Assembly (NCBI RefSeq): GCF_000717995.1
Contig: NZ_JODM01000016.1
Location: 61,045-125,044 of the forward strand
Source: Streptomyces violaceorubidus
Lineage (GTDB): Bacteria > Actinomycetota > Actinomycetes > Streptomycetales > Streptomycetaceae
Reading direction: 5' to 3'
DNA length: 64,000 bases
Position 1 is the stretch's first letter. Each line of letters opens with the position of its first letter. Positions 45,474-53,859 of the stretch are shown one piece after another. The notes under the pieces are model-generated. The model was not told where the DNA came from. It searched no databases and saw only the letters and a program-made list of their open reading frames with translations. Both the position numbers and the translations under genes were made by a program.

Positions 45474-46124
45474 TTAGGGGCCCAGCAGGTCCTTGAGTTC
45501 GGCCTCGAAGAGAAGTGCGGGGTCGAAGCCCATGCCGGTGAACTGCCCGGCGAGTTCCAGGGAGAGCACGCCGTGCAGCCGGGACCAGAAGGACAGGGCG
45601 CGGTGGAGGACCGGGGCGGGCACCGGACGCTCCCCCGCCCACTGCCGGTGGGTGTCGAGGTGCGCGTCGAACGCCCCGTCAACCCCGTCCGACGACGGCC
45701 GTGCGGCACAGGCGTCGAGGATGACCGCCATGGTCTCGGCGGCGATCTCGGTGATGTCGTCGGGCGCGTGGTAGCCGGGGACGGGGGTGCCGAAGATGAG
45801 GAAGTAGCGCTGCGGGTCGGCCAGGGCCCAGGCGCGCAGGGCGTGCGCGAGGCCGGCCAGGTCGGCGCCCGCCCCGGCCGCCGCCCGCAAGGTGTCGGCC
45901 TGGCTGCGGTAGGCGTCCCGGATGAGTTCCGTGATCAGCTCGTCGCGGCCGTCGAAGTACCGGTAGAGCGCGGGCCCGCTCATGCCCATCCGCTTGGCGA
46001 TCGCGTTGAGGGAGAGCGCCGAGGCCCCCGCCGTGGCGATCTGCTCCCAGGCGTGTTCCTTGATCTCCGCGCGCACCTGGGTGCGGTACCGCTCGCGCGG
46101 GGTGCTGGTGCGCGCCTGTGGCAT
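45474..46124 (-). CDS. TetR family regulator
   Basis: 216 residues. The N-terminal helix-turn-helix (WEQIATAGASALSLNAIAKRMGMSGPALYRYFDGRDELI) is typical, and the C-terminal ligand domain is of the WHG/TetR_C_13 kind. It leads the MDMPI gene. The region between it and the divergent HD-domain gene (46125-46224) contains AT-rich sequence (TTAGAAGCTATCACGAACA) that probably holds both promoters and its operator. The start is the ATG at 46124. Confidence 0.9.
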   Translation of the reverse strand: MPQARTSTPRERYRTQVRAEIKEHAWEQIATAGASALSLNAIAKRMGMSGPALYRYFDGRDELITELIRDAYRSQADTLRAAAGAGADLAGLAHALRAWALADPQRYFLIFGTPVPGYHAPDDITEIAAETMAVILDACAARPSSDGVDGAFDAHLDTHRQWAGERPVPAPVLHRALSFWSRLHGVLSLELAGQFTGMGFDPALLFEAELKDLLGP

Positions 46125-46224
46125 GGTCCGTCCGCCGCCTCTCGGGTCCCGCCCGGCCGCCCGGCCGGGGACGCGGGCACTTTGGTTAGAAGCTATCACG
46201 AACATTATCTGGAAGAATGCACCC

Positions 46225-46905
46225 ATGGCCGACCTCGACGCCCTGCGTTCCCGCTTCGCCCTCGCCATGGCGGGAGCCACCGCCCCCGGTACCGGCCCCG
46301 CTGCCGCCCCCGCACCCGATCCCGCCCCGTACGCGGACGACCTGCTCGCCCGCTGGCAGGAGCCCCAGCGGCGCTACCACACCCTGGCGCACCTCACCGC
46401 GGTCCTGGACCACGTCGACGTCCTGGCGGCGCACGCCGACGACGTGGACGTCGTACGCCTCGCCGCGTGGTTCCACGACGCCGTCTACCGGCCCGACCGG
46501 TCCGAGAACGAGGAGCGCTCGGCCCGGCTCGCCGAGCGCGCGCTGCCCGAGGCCGGGGTGCCGGCGGGGAAGACCGCCGAGGTGGCCCGGCTGGTGCGGC
46601 TCACCGTCACCCACGCGCCGGCCGACGACGACCGGGACGGGCAGGTGCTGTGCGACGCGGACCTGGCGGTGCTCGCCTCGCCGCCGTCGGCGTACGCGGC
46701 GTACACGGCGGCCGTCCGCGAGGAGTACCACTTCGTGCCGAACGACGCCTTCCGCGAGGGCCGGGCCGCGATCCTGCGCCAACTGCTCGGCCTGCCCAGC
46801 CTCTTCCACACCCCGCACGGACGGCGCGCGTGGGAGGCGACCGCCCGCCACAACCTCGCCGGCGAGCTGGAAATGCTGTCGCTCCCCGACACCCCGGGCC
46901 TCTAG
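46225..46905 (+). CDS. HD-domain phosphohydrolase-like protein
   Basis: 226 residues. The metal-binding motifs are RYHTLAHL (H), AAWFHDAVY (HD) and LCDADLAVL (D), in the order of the predicted metal-dependent HD superfamily. The middle contains the RPDRSENEERSARLA loop. It hydrolyses an unknown phosphoester. The ATG at 46225 has GGAAGA 8 bases upstream. It is divergent from the TetR gene and followed 10 bases later by the DinB-GNAT fusion gene, so it may share the TetR control and an operon. Confidence 0.85.
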   Translation: MADLDALRSRFALAMAGATAPGTGPAAAPAPDPAPYADDLLARWQEPQRRYHTLAHLTAVLDHVDVLAAHADDVDVVRLAAWFHDAVYRPDRSENEERSARLAERALPEAGVPAGKTAEVARLVRLTVTHAPADDDRDGQVLCDADLAVLASPPSAYAAYTAAVREEYHFVPNDAFREGRAAILRQLLGLPSLFHTPHGRRAWEATARHNLAGELEMLSLPDTPGL

Positions 46906-46915
46906 CCTGCCCCGC

Positions 46916-48022
46916 ATGCGAACACTGGGCGGGGAACAGGTGGAAGAGGCCGTGGCGGAGGCCGTGGCGCTGCTGCGGACGGCGACGGACCGGGACTGGG
47001 AGGCGACGCCGGGCGGGGGGCCGCAGTGGAGCCCCCGGTACACGGCCGAGCATGTCGCCGGCGTCCTCCTCGCCTACGCGGGCCAGCTCGCCGGACGTGC
47101 CACCGAGGCGTGGGTCCCCTTCGAGATCACCCTGGACGAGGGGACCGGCAACGAGGACGTGCTCCAGGTGGTGGAGACGGCCGGCGCGCTGCTCGCCGCC
47201 ACCGTGCGCACCACCCCCCGCGAGGTCCGGGCCTTCCACCCGTACCCCTTCCGCAGCGCGGACCGCGAAGGCTTCGCCGCGATGGGGATCACCGAGGTGT
47301 TCCTGCACACGTACGACATCGCCGAGGGTCTCGGGCTGGGCTACGAACCGCCCGCCGAGCGGTGCGCGGACCTCCTCGCCCGGCTCTTCCCGCACGTGCG
47401 GCCCGGCGCCGATCCCTGGCGCACCCTGCTGTGGGCCACCGGCCGCGGCGACCTGCCGGGGCGGGCCCCGGTCACCGAGTGGCGCTGGCGCAACAACCTG
47501 GTGATCCCGGCCGAACGGCTCACCCTCCAGGGCGTCACGCCCGCCGCGGCCGCCGATCTCGTCGCGGGCGGCGACGGCGGCTTCGCGTGGGTCGGCGGCG
47601 GCCCCTTCCAGGGCACCCGGGACGCCGCCGGAATGCTGCTGAAGGCCTATGAGACGGGGGTCCACCGCCCGGTGTGGGGGGTCTTCGTCCTCGTCCGGCG
47701 CGAGGACGGGCGCGCGGTCGGCGGCATCGGCTTCCACGGGGTGCCGGACGAGGAGGGCCGGGTGGAGATCGGCTACGACCTGGTCGAGGCGGCCCGGGGC
47801 AACGGCTACGCGACCGAGGGTCTGCGCGCGCTGTCCGCGTGGGCGCTGGCACGGGAGACGGTGACGGCCGTGCGCGCGACGACCGAGCCGCACAACACCG
47901 CGTCGCAGGCCGTCATCGCCCGCGCCGGGTTCGTCCGGATCGCCGCGGAGCACTCCGAGGGCGGTGCAGGCGGTGAAGGCGGCGAGGGCGCCGGGCAGTT
48001 CACCTACGAGCTGCGCGGCTGA
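46916..48022 (+). CDS. DinB/MDMPI domain fused to GNAT acetyltransferase
   Basis: 368 residues. Residues about 1-190 are a DinB/mycothiol-transferase-like bundle (WSPRYTAEHVAGVLLAYAGQ, MGITEVFLHTYDIAEGLGLG). Residues about 190-360 are a GNAT domain of the RimJ/RimL type, with GGIGFHGVPDEEGRVEIGYDL, the acetyl-CoA loop ARGNGYATEG and HNTASQAVIARAGF. The fusion suggests acetylation linked to a thiol-dependent step, but substrates are unknown. It starts 10 bases after the HD gene and overlaps the convergent DUF4031 gene end by 19 bases. Confidence 0.85.
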   Translation: MRTLGGEQVEEAVAEAVALLRTATDRDWEATPGGGPQWSPRYTAEHVAGVLLAYAGQLAGRATEAWVPFEITLDEGTGNEDVLQVVETAGALLAATVRTTPREVRAFHPYPFRSADREGFAAMGITEVFLHTYDIAEGLGLGYEPPAERCADLLARLFPHVRPGADPWRTLLWATGRGDLPGRAPVTEWRWRNNLVIPAERLTLQGVTPAAAADLVAGGDGGFAWVGGGPFQGTRDAAGMLLKAYETGVHRPVWGVFVLVRREDGRAVGGIGFHGVPDEEGRVEIGYDLVEAARGNGYATEGLRALSAWALARETVTAVRATTEPHNTASQAVIARAGFVRIAAEHSEGGAGGEGGEGAGQFTYELRG

Positions 48023-48300
48023 GCACCCGGTGCGCCGCGGAAGTCCCCCTTGCGGCGGCGCAGTCCCGCCCCGTGCAGCAGCCGTACGACCTCGCGGCTG
48101 CTGACCTCCAGCGCGCCGGCGGACACCGCGTCGGTGTACCGGTGGGCGGGCAGGTCGTAGTGGTCGCGTTCGAAGGCGCGGCGCGGCACGCCCAGGGCCT
48201 GGGCGAAGGCGTGGAGTTCGGCGTAGGAGACGTCGCTGACCAGGTGGGACCAGAGGCGGCCGTGGCCCGGCCAGGTCGGCGGGTCGATGTAGAGGGTCAT
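48004..48300 (-). CDS. DUF4031 family protein
   Basis: 98 residues. The opening TLYIDPPTWPGHGRLWSHLVSD and HAFAQALGVPRRAFERDHYDLP match DUF4031, a small protein family of unknown function in actinobacteria and phages. The start ATG at 48300 follows the stop of the gene at 48311 by 10 bases, so the two are cotranscribed. No catalytic motif is evident. Confidence 0.85.
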   Translation of the reverse strand: MTLYIDPPTWPGHGRLWSHLVSDVSYAELHAFAQALGVPRRAFERDHYDLPAHRYTDAVSAGALEVSSREVVRLLHGAGLRRRKGDFRGAPGAQPRSS

Positions 48301-48310
48301 CGGCGGGTCC

Positions 48311-48691
48311 TCACGAGGGGGCGCCGCCGGTGGCCGCGCCCAGCGAGCCGACGGCCGCGACCTTCACGCCGGCCTTGCCGCACACCCAGTGCGGGTCGGG
48401 GCCCAGCTCCGGCTCGACGTCCAGCGCGTGCGGGTCGCCGGAGCCGCACACCGGGCACAGCGGCCAGCGGCCGTACCGCTCCAGCAGGGCGTCCTGCACG
48501 TCCTGGGCGACCAGCCCGGCCACGAACTCCGCGCCCTCGGGCCACTGCTCGACCCACCAGCGCCGCTGCACGACGGACTCCTCGACCAGCGAGACGACGT
48601 CCGGTTCGGCGACCTCGCCCGCCACCAGGTCGGCGAGCACGAGGGCGCGCGCGGCGTGCAGCGCCTGCTCCAGGGGGCTGATGGGGTTCAT
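48311..48691 (-). CDS. Hypothetical protein with zinc-ribbon-like CPVCG
   Basis: 126 residues. Helical N-terminal part (PISPLEQALHAARALVLADLVAGE) followed by CPVCGSGDPH and HWVCGKAG, which together offer four Cys/His ligands for a zinc ribbon. A Gly/Ala tail ends it. I do not recognise the family. The ATG at 48691 is used because the longer frame runs into the divergent RpiR promoter. It heads a two-gene unit with the DUF4031 gene. Confidence 0.7.
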   Translation of the reverse strand: MNPISPLEQALHAARALVLADLVAGEVAEPDVVSLVEESVVQRRWWVEQWPEGAEFVAGLVAQDVQDALLERYGRWPLCPVCGSGDPHALDVEPELGPDPHWVCGKAGVKVAAVGSLGAATGGAPS

Positions 48692-48726
48692 GCACCCATT
48701 GTGCGCACTCTTGACCCGCGGACCGA

Positions 48727-48775
48727 AACGAAAATATCTTTCACGAGTGACCCATGAAGTGAAGGAAACTTTCGC
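48727..48775. promoter_or_regulatory. Likely RpiR (MurR-type) operators
   Basis: Two similar dyads, GAAAATATCTTTC (48730-48742) and GAAGGAAACTTTC (48761-48773), straddle the start of the RpiR gene. Their GAA...TTTC form and 31-base spacing suggest autoregulation. Inferred. Confidence 0.5.
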
Positions 48776-49724
48776 GAGTGCCTCCGGGGGCCGCCGTGCC
48801 GCCGGGGGCACGAGCGCACCGCCCGCGCCCGCCGCCCTCGCGGCCAAGGTCCGCACCCTGGCACCGTCGATGACCCGGTCCATGCAGCGGGTCGCCGAGG
48901 CCGTCGCGGGCGACCCGGCCGGCTGCGCGGCCCTCACGGTCACCGGCCTGGCCGAGCTGACCGGCACCAGCGAGGCCACCGTCGTACGCACCGCCCGGCT
49001 GCTCGGCTACCCCGGCTACCGCGACCTGCGCCTCGCGCTCGCCGGGCTGGCCGCCCAGCAGCAGTCCGGCCGCGCCCCCGCCATCACCACGGACATCGCG
49101 GTCGACGACCCGATCGCCGACGTGGTCGCCAAGCTGGCCTACGACGAGCAGCAGACCCTCGCGGACACGGCCGCCGGTCTGGACACCGTCCAGCTCGGCG
49201 CGGCCGTCGCCGCCCTGGCCGCCGCCCGGCGCACCGACGTGTACGGCATCGGCGCCTCCAACCTGGTCGCCCAGGATCTCACCCAGAAGATGCTGCGCAT
49301 AGGGCTCATAGCCCACGCCCCGGGCGACCCGCACCTCGCCGTCACCAACGCGGTGCAGCTGCGCGCGGGGGACGTGGCCCTGGCGATCACGCACTCCGGC
49401 TCGACGGGGGACGTCATCGAACCGCTCCGGGTCGCCTTCGAGCGGGGCGCGACGACCATCGCCATCACGGGCCGCCCCGACAGTTCCGTCACCCAGTACG
49501 CCGACCACGTGCTGACCACGTCCACCGCCCGGGAGAGCGAGCTGCGGCCGGCGGCGATGTCGTCGCGGACCAGTCAGCTGCTGGTCGTGGACTGCCTGTT
49601 CGTGGGGGTGGCGCAGCGGATCTACGAGTCGGCCGCGCCGGCTCTGGCGGCGTCCTACGAGGCGTTGGCGCATCGGCACGGGGCGCTCCGCGCGGGGGCG
49701 GGGGCGGGGGACCGTAGGGCTTGA
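48747..49724 (+). CDS. MurR/RpiR family regulator with SIS domain
   Basis: 325 residues. The N-terminal HTH_6 helix-turn-helix (TVTGLAELTGTSEATVVRTARLLGYPGYRDLRLAL) is followed by a sugar-isomerase (SIS) domain (VYGIGASNLVAQDLTQKM, ALAITHSGSTGDVIEPL) that senses phosphosugars. It is next to murQ, so N-acetylmuramic acid 6-phosphate is the likely ligand. The GTG at 48747 lies between two dyads that look like its operators. A start codon inside the operator region is a little unusual. Confidence 0.88.
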   Translation: MTHEVKETFASASGGRRAAGGTSAPPAPAALAAKVRTLAPSMTRSMQRVAEAVAGDPAGCAALTVTGLAELTGTSEATVVRTARLLGYPGYRDLRLALAGLAAQQQSGRAPAITTDIAVDDPIADVVAKLAYDEQQTLADTAAGLDTVQLGAAVAALAAARRTDVYGIGASNLVAQDLTQKMLRIGLIAHAPGDPHLAVTNAVQLRAGDVALAITHSGSTGDVIEPLRVAFERGATTIAITGRPDSSVTQYADHVLTTSTARESELRPAAMSSRTSQLLVVDCLFVGVAQRIYESAAPALAASYEALAHRHGALRAGAGAGDRRA

Positions 49725-49847
49725 TCATTGTGGGCGGCTGCGGGCCGAGTGTGGCTGGCCGCGCCCACGCGGCGGAGCCGCACATCGAAACAGACCCGCG
49801 CCGCTGGGTCGGTACAGGCATCGCACGTCGAAAAGGGCCGCATTCCT

Positions 49848-50783
49848 ATGACCTCCACCCCCCATCACCCCGATCTGCGTTTCCAGTTGGAGACGTTGGC
49901 CACCGAGGCGTTCCGGCCGGAGCTGGCCGAGATCGATCAGTTGCCGACGCTCGACATCGCACGGCTGATGAACGCCGAGGACACCACCGTGCCCGCCGCC
50001 GTCGCCGCGCGGCTGCCCGAGATCGCCGCCGCCATCGACGCCGTGGCCGCCCGGATGGCGCGCGGCGGGCGGCTGGTCTACGCGGGCGCCGGTACGGCCG
50101 GCCGACTGGGCGTGCTGGACGCCTCGGAGTGCCCGCCCACCTTCAACACCGACCCCGGGCAGGTCGTCGGCCTGATCGCGGGCGGCCCGGACGCCATGGT
50201 CACCTCGATCGAGGGCGCCGAGGACTCCCCCGAGCTGGCCCGCGCCGACCTGGACGCCCTCGCGCTGACCGCCGACGACACGGTGGTCGGCGTGTCCGCC
50301 TCCGGCCGCACCCCGTACGCCGTCGGCGCCGTCGAGTACGCCCGCTCGCTCGGCGCCCTGACCGTCGGCCTCGCCTGCAACCGGGGCAGCGCCCTGGCCG
50401 CCGCCGCCGAGCACGGCATCGAGGTGGTCACCGGGCCCGAGCTGCTCACCGGCTCGACGCGGCTGAAGGCGGGCACGGCGCAGAAGCTGGTCCTGAACAT
50501 GCTGTCGACGATCACGATGATCCGGCTCGGCAAGACGTACGGGAATCTGATGGTGGACGTCCGCGCCTCCAACGAGAAGCTGCGGGCCCGCTCGCGCCGT
50601 ATCGTCGCGCTCGCCACCGGGGCCGCCGAGGACGACATCGAGCGCGCCCTGGCGGCGACCGACGGCGAGGTCAAGCATGCCGTCCTGGTCCTGCTGGCCG
50701 ACGTGGACGGCCCGACGGCCGCCCGGCTGCTGGGTGAGTCCGGCGGCCACCTGCGGGCGGCGCTGGCGGCGGCGCTCGGGTGA
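49848..50783 (+). CDS. murQ: N-acetylmuramic acid 6-phosphate etherase
   Basis: 311 residues, usual length. SIS-type fold with YAGAGTAGRLGVLDASECPPTF and GVSASGRTPYAVGAVEYAR, then SNEKLRARSRRIV. It cleaves the lactyl ether of MurNAc 6-phosphate to GlcNAc 6-phosphate and D-lactate, recycling cell wall. The ATG at 49848 is preceded by AAAAGGG. It follows its probable RpiR regulator by 123 bases. The frameshifted D-lactate-type dehydrogenase in this window would be a plausible consumer of the lactate, but it is 40 kb away. Confidence 0.96.
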   Translation: MTSTPHHPDLRFQLETLATEAFRPELAEIDQLPTLDIARLMNAEDTTVPAAVAARLPEIAAAIDAVAARMARGGRLVYAGAGTAGRLGVLDASECPPTFNTDPGQVVGLIAGGPDAMVTSIEGAEDSPELARADLDALALTADDTVVGVSASGRTPYAVGAVEYARSLGALTVGLACNRGSALAAAAEHGIEVVTGPELLTGSTRLKAGTAQKLVLNMLSTITMIRLGKTYGNLMVDVRASNEKLRARSRRIVALATGAAEDDIERALAATDGEVKHAVLVLLADVDGPTAARLLGESGGHLRAALAAALG

Positions 50784-50850
50784 CCGGCCCACCGCCGTCG
50801 GCCCGGCCGGGGGACCGGGGCCGTCCGCGCCGTGTGCGATTCTGAATGAC

Positions 50851-51420
50851 ATGAACCACGCCCAGCTGACCGCCCTGGGCCGCGCCCTGCGCCTCCTCGG
50901 TGAGCACGGCGAGGCCCTGACCGCCGACACCCCGGAGGCCAAGCTGCACGAGGTCCGCGCGGACCTCAAGCGTGCGCTGGACCAGCTGGAGGAGAGCGTC
51001 ACGACGGCGGCCCCCAGCACCCGCTGCCCGGAGCACCCGAACGGGCCGGTCGACAAGGCCGCCCCCGACCTGTGCCTGCTGTGCGAGACCCGCCGCCGCA
51101 CGGCCCGCCGCGCCGAGTACAACGGCGGACCGCTGCCGGCCCGGCCCGCCGAGCCGGTCCAGTCCCGTTACGGCGTCCGGGGCGACCGGCCGCAGCCCCA
51201 GCAGCGCTGGCTGCCCGAGCAGTGGACCGGCCAGGCGTGGCAGCTGTGCGGCACCCCGCGCCGCGACCGCCGGGAGGCCGAGCTGTACATCGCCGCCCAA
51301 CTGCGCGGCCCGCACGCGGCGATGGCCTACCGCCTCGTCCACGAGTTCACGGACTACGAGGTGCTGCGGGTGTGGGGCACGCCGGTACGGGTGGACATCG
51401 AGCCGATGGGCGGCGTCTGA
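50851..51420 (+). CDS. Hypothetical protein with Cys/His zinc-finger-like motif
   Basis: 189 residues. The N-terminal helix (ALGRALRLLGEHGEALTAD, ADLKRALDQLEESV) is followed by CPEHPNG...LCLLCETRRR, a compact CxxH/CxxC-like zinc site, then a beta-rich C-terminal part (RYGVRGDRPQPQQRWLPEQW). I do not recognise it beyond a typical actinobacterial hypothetical. The start ATG at 50851 is spaced after GAATGAC, a weak ribosome site. It ends 2 bases before the TetR GTG, so they are probably translationally linked. Confidence 0.7.
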   Translation: MNHAQLTALGRALRLLGEHGEALTADTPEAKLHEVRADLKRALDQLEESVTTAAPSTRCPEHPNGPVDKAAPDLCLLCETRRRTARRAEYNGGPLPARPAEPVQSRYGVRGDRPQPQQRWLPEQWTGQAWQLCGTPRRDRREAELYIAAQLRGPHAAMAYRLVHEFTDYEVLRVWGTPVRVDIEPMGGV

Positions 51421-51421
51421 C

Positions 51422-52006
51422 GTGGTGAGACGGAACGACCAGCGGCGCGCGGCCCTCGTCGACGCCGCGATCGAGGTGCTGGCCGCGCAGGGCGCCCGGG
51501 GCCTGACCTTCCGGGCCGTGGACACGGAGGCCGCCGTCCCGCCCGGCACCGCGTCCAACTACTTCGCCAACCGCGACGACCTGCTCACCCAGGCGGGCGC
51601 CCGGGTCTACGAGCGCCTGCACCCCGGCGAGGCCGCCCTCGCGCGCCGGCGCACCGCCCCTCGCGACCGGGACACCTACGTACGGCTGATGCGCGAACTG
51701 GTCGACCGCGTCGCCTCGTTCCGCACCGGCTACCTCGCCCTGCTGGAGCTGCGCCTGGAGGCCACCCGGCGCCCCGAGCTGCGCGCGGTACTGACCGAGC
51801 GCGTCCGCGAGGACGTCGCCGCCAACGTCGCCCACCACGAGGCGTCCGGCCTGCCCGGCGACGCCACGGCCGTCAAGCTGCTGATCCTCGCCCTGAACTG
51901 GCTGATCGTCGAACAGCTCACCCTGCCGGACGTGTTCAGCGAGGAGGAGCGGGAGCAGCTGGTGACGGCCGCGGTCGAGCGCATCGTGCCTGACGAAGCG
52001 CCCTAG
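51422..52006 (+). CDS. TetR family regulator
   Basis: 194 residues. HTH: LTFRAVDTEAAVPPGTASNYFANRDDLLTQAG. The C-terminal ligand domain (TYVRLMRELVDRVASFRTGYLALLELRLEATRR) is helical. GTG at 51422 follows the previous stop by one base; GTG 51425 is nearly equivalent. It converges with a 4-base overlap on the gene at 52003. The operator and target are not evident; a role in controlling the neighbouring hypothetical gene is only a guess. Confidence 0.88.
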   Translation: MVRRNDQRRAALVDAAIEVLAAQGARGLTFRAVDTEAAVPPGTASNYFANRDDLLTQAGARVYERLHPGEAALARRRTAPRDRDTYVRLMRELVDRVASFRTGYLALLELRLEATRRPELRAVLTERVREDVAANVAHHEASGLPGDATAVKLLILALNWLIVEQLTLPDVFSEEEREQLVTAAVERIVPDEAP

Positions 52007-52392
52007 CGTCGTGCGCTCTCGCGGTTCGTCCGGTGCAGCCGCGCCTTCAGCACCTCCTCCGGCTTCGCCACGGCCACCGACGCCCGCGGGCAGTCCCACT
52101 CCCGGCCCCCGGCGACCGGCCGCAGCTGCACACTGCCGCCCACGTGGCCCATCACCTCCCCCACCCGCCCGTCCCTCGCGTCCACGGCATGCGTGCCGAC
52201 GGCCGGCCGCTCGCCCCGCACCACCGACGCCAGCCGGTCCGCGACCCGTACGTTGCACCGCCCCAGGTCGACCAGGGCGAACGGCTCGTCACTCGCGCCG
52301 GTCACCGGATCGACGCACAGGGACGGCAGTACGACACCGGCGCCCACGAGGGCCTGGCGCAGGGATTCGACGACTTCCTCGGTCGACCGCAC
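52003..52392 (-). CDS. Hypothetical protein
   Basis: 129 residues. Helical start (TEEVVESLRQALVGAGVVLPSLCVDP) then ALVDLGRCNVRVADRLASVVRGE and a basic C-terminus. Only two cysteines, no signal peptide and no recognisable enzyme motif. I recall similar proteins in Streptomyces next to regulators, without function. It is convergent with the TetR gene by 4 bases and divergent from the XRE gene at 52511. Confidence 0.65.
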   Translation of the reverse strand: MRSTEEVVESLRQALVGAGVVLPSLCVDPVTGASDEPFALVDLGRCNVRVADRLASVVRGERPAVGTHAVDARDGRVGEVMGHVGGSVQLRPVAGGREWDCPRASVAVAKPEEVLKARLHRTNRESARR

Positions 52393-52510
52393 CCTTCCTC
52401 ACCTCCACGCTGAGTTCGTGATTCGCGACACAGCGTGTCCGTTCCGCCCCTAACCTGGCCATACAGGGCGCTCCAACAATCCCTGCTGTGCGACCGGGAG
52501 TTCCGTCACC

Positions 52511-53350
52511 ATGCCAGGACCCAAAGACCTCGACCCGTCCTCGTCCCCCCGCGCCCTCCTTGGCGCCGAGCTGCGCCACGCCCGCGAGAAGTCCGGCCTG
52601 AGCCAGGAGGAACTGGGCGCGCGGCTGTTCGTCAGCGGTTCGTTCATCGGGCAGTTGGAGTCCGGCACGCGCCGGATGCAGCCGGATTACGCCCGCCTGC
52701 TGGACGACGTCCTGGGCACGGAGGACTTCTTCGCACGGAACTGTGCGGCGTCGGCGAAGTCGAAGTATCCGGAGCACTTCGCGGAGGCGGCGGAGGCGGA
52801 AGGGGCGGCCAGGGAGATCAAGGAGTATGCGTCGATGCTGATTCCCGGCCTCCTGCAGACACCCGCCTACGCGCGGGCCGTCTGCCGCGCCTACCAGCCG
52901 ACTGCGGCCGACGCCGTGATCGACGGGCTGGTGACCGCGCGGATGGAGCGGGCCCGCCTGCTCGCCGATCCAACAAGACCCATGTTGTTTGCGGTCATTG
53001 ACGAGTCAGCCTTGCGTCGCTCGACCGGCGGCCCCGAGGTGATGGCGGAGGCTCTGCTCCATCTCGCGCGCCTGATGCGAGAGAACCGGGTCATCGTGCA
53101 GGTACTGCCCTTCGAGGCGGGAGCGCATCCGGCCATGCAGGGGTGCGTGAAACTGATGGACTTCGCGGACGCCCCTTCGCTGGTCTACCTGGAAGGCGTC
53201 GGCACCGGCCGGGTCGACGACGATCCCGCCACCGTGGGGCGCTACCGCTTCTACTACGAACTCCTCATGGTCGCCGCGCTCTCGCCGGCCAACTCCCTGT
53301 CCTTGATCGAGAAGCTGGCGCAGAATTACGCGCATGGAGAGCACCCCTGA
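52511..53350 (+). CDS. XRE regulator with DUF5753 (Scr1/WhiJ-like) domain
   Basis: 279 residues. N-terminal HTH_31 (LGAELRHAREKSGLSQEELGARLFVSGSFIGQLESGTRR) followed by the DUF5753 sensor domain (IPGLLQTPAYARAV, LFAVIDESALRR, VQVLPFEAGAHPAMQGC). This is the WhiJ-type regulator family, dozens of copies per Streptomyces genome, usually paired with a DUF397 partner as here. The partner gene starts inside its last 17 bases. Roles range over development and antibiotic control; the specific role is unknown. Confidence 0.93.
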   Translation: MPGPKDLDPSSSPRALLGAELRHAREKSGLSQEELGARLFVSGSFIGQLESGTRRMQPDYARLLDDVLGTEDFFARNCAASAKSKYPEHFAEAAEAEGAAREIKEYASMLIPGLLQTPAYARAVCRAYQPTAADAVIDGLVTARMERARLLADPTRPMLFAVIDESALRRSTGGPEVMAEALLHLARLMRENRVIVQVLPFEAGAHPAMQGCVKLMDFADAPSLVYLEGVGTGRVDDDPATVGRYRFYYELLMVAALSPANSLSLIEKLAQNYAHGEHP

Positions 53351-53549
53351 GTACGATTGGTACAAGTCCAGTTACAGCGGCGGAAGCGGCGACAACTGCC
53401 TCGAGGTCGCCACCGGCATCCCTACCGCCGTCCCGGTCCGGGACTCGAAGAACCCGGCCGGACCCTCCCTCCGCTTCCACGCCGGGGCATGGTCGGCCTT
53501 CGTCGACGGAGTCAGGCGCGGCGGCGCCTCAGGCCCAGGTGGACGGTGA
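53334..53549 (+). CDS. DUF397 partner protein
   Basis: 71 residues. The conserved DUF397 pattern is complete: WYKSSYSGGSGDNCLEVA, VPVRDSKNPAGPSLRF, and AWSAFVDGVRRG. Such small proteins are partners of DUF5753 regulators, possibly in a toxin-antitoxin-like relation. Start ATG overlaps the regulator's end (17 bases), giving coupled translation. Its last 38 bases overlap the convergent gene at 53512. Confidence 0.92.
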   Translation: MESTPEYDWYKSSYSGGSGDNCLEVATGIPTAVPVRDSKNPAGPSLRFHAGAWSAFVDGVRRGGASGPGGR

Positions 53550-53859
53550 CCACAGTCAGCCCCGCCACGCCGTACGCCAGCCACAGGCCGCCGGTCCAGT
53601 AGTCCCGCCCCGCGTCCGCGTCCTGCGCCTTCCTCTGCTGCGCGTACGTCCGCGTGCCCGCCGAGCGGCCGTCGGCGAAGTCGTACAGGTGGCAGGTCTC
53701 GCCCGGCTTCATGGGCCCGGAGCGCTCCGCGTCCCCGTACTCCTCGATGATGCCGTCGCACTGCGGCGTGCCGTCGGCGGTCGCCGCCTGGGTGAGGAAG
53801 TACACGCCGACGACGACCGGTACGGCGAACAGGCCGAGCAGGAGCCCCCGGAAGCTCAC
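53512..53859 (-). CDS. Two-span membrane protein
   Basis: 115 residues. Helix 1 is FRGLLLGLFAVPVVVGVYFLTQ, an extracytoplasmic loop carries two cysteines (QCDGIIEEYG, TCHLYDF), and helix 2 is DYWTGGLWLAYGVAGLTVVTVHLGL, then basic RRRRA. The GTG overlaps the esterase stop (GTGA), so the two are translationally coupled. The paired cysteines outside suggest a disulfide. The function is unknown. Confidence 0.75.
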   Translation of the reverse strand: MSFRGLLLGLFAVPVVVGVYFLTQAATADGTPQCDGIIEEYGDAERSGPMKPGETCHLYDFADGRSAGTRTYAQQRKAQDADAGRDYWTGGLWLAYGVAGLTVVTVHLGLRRRRA

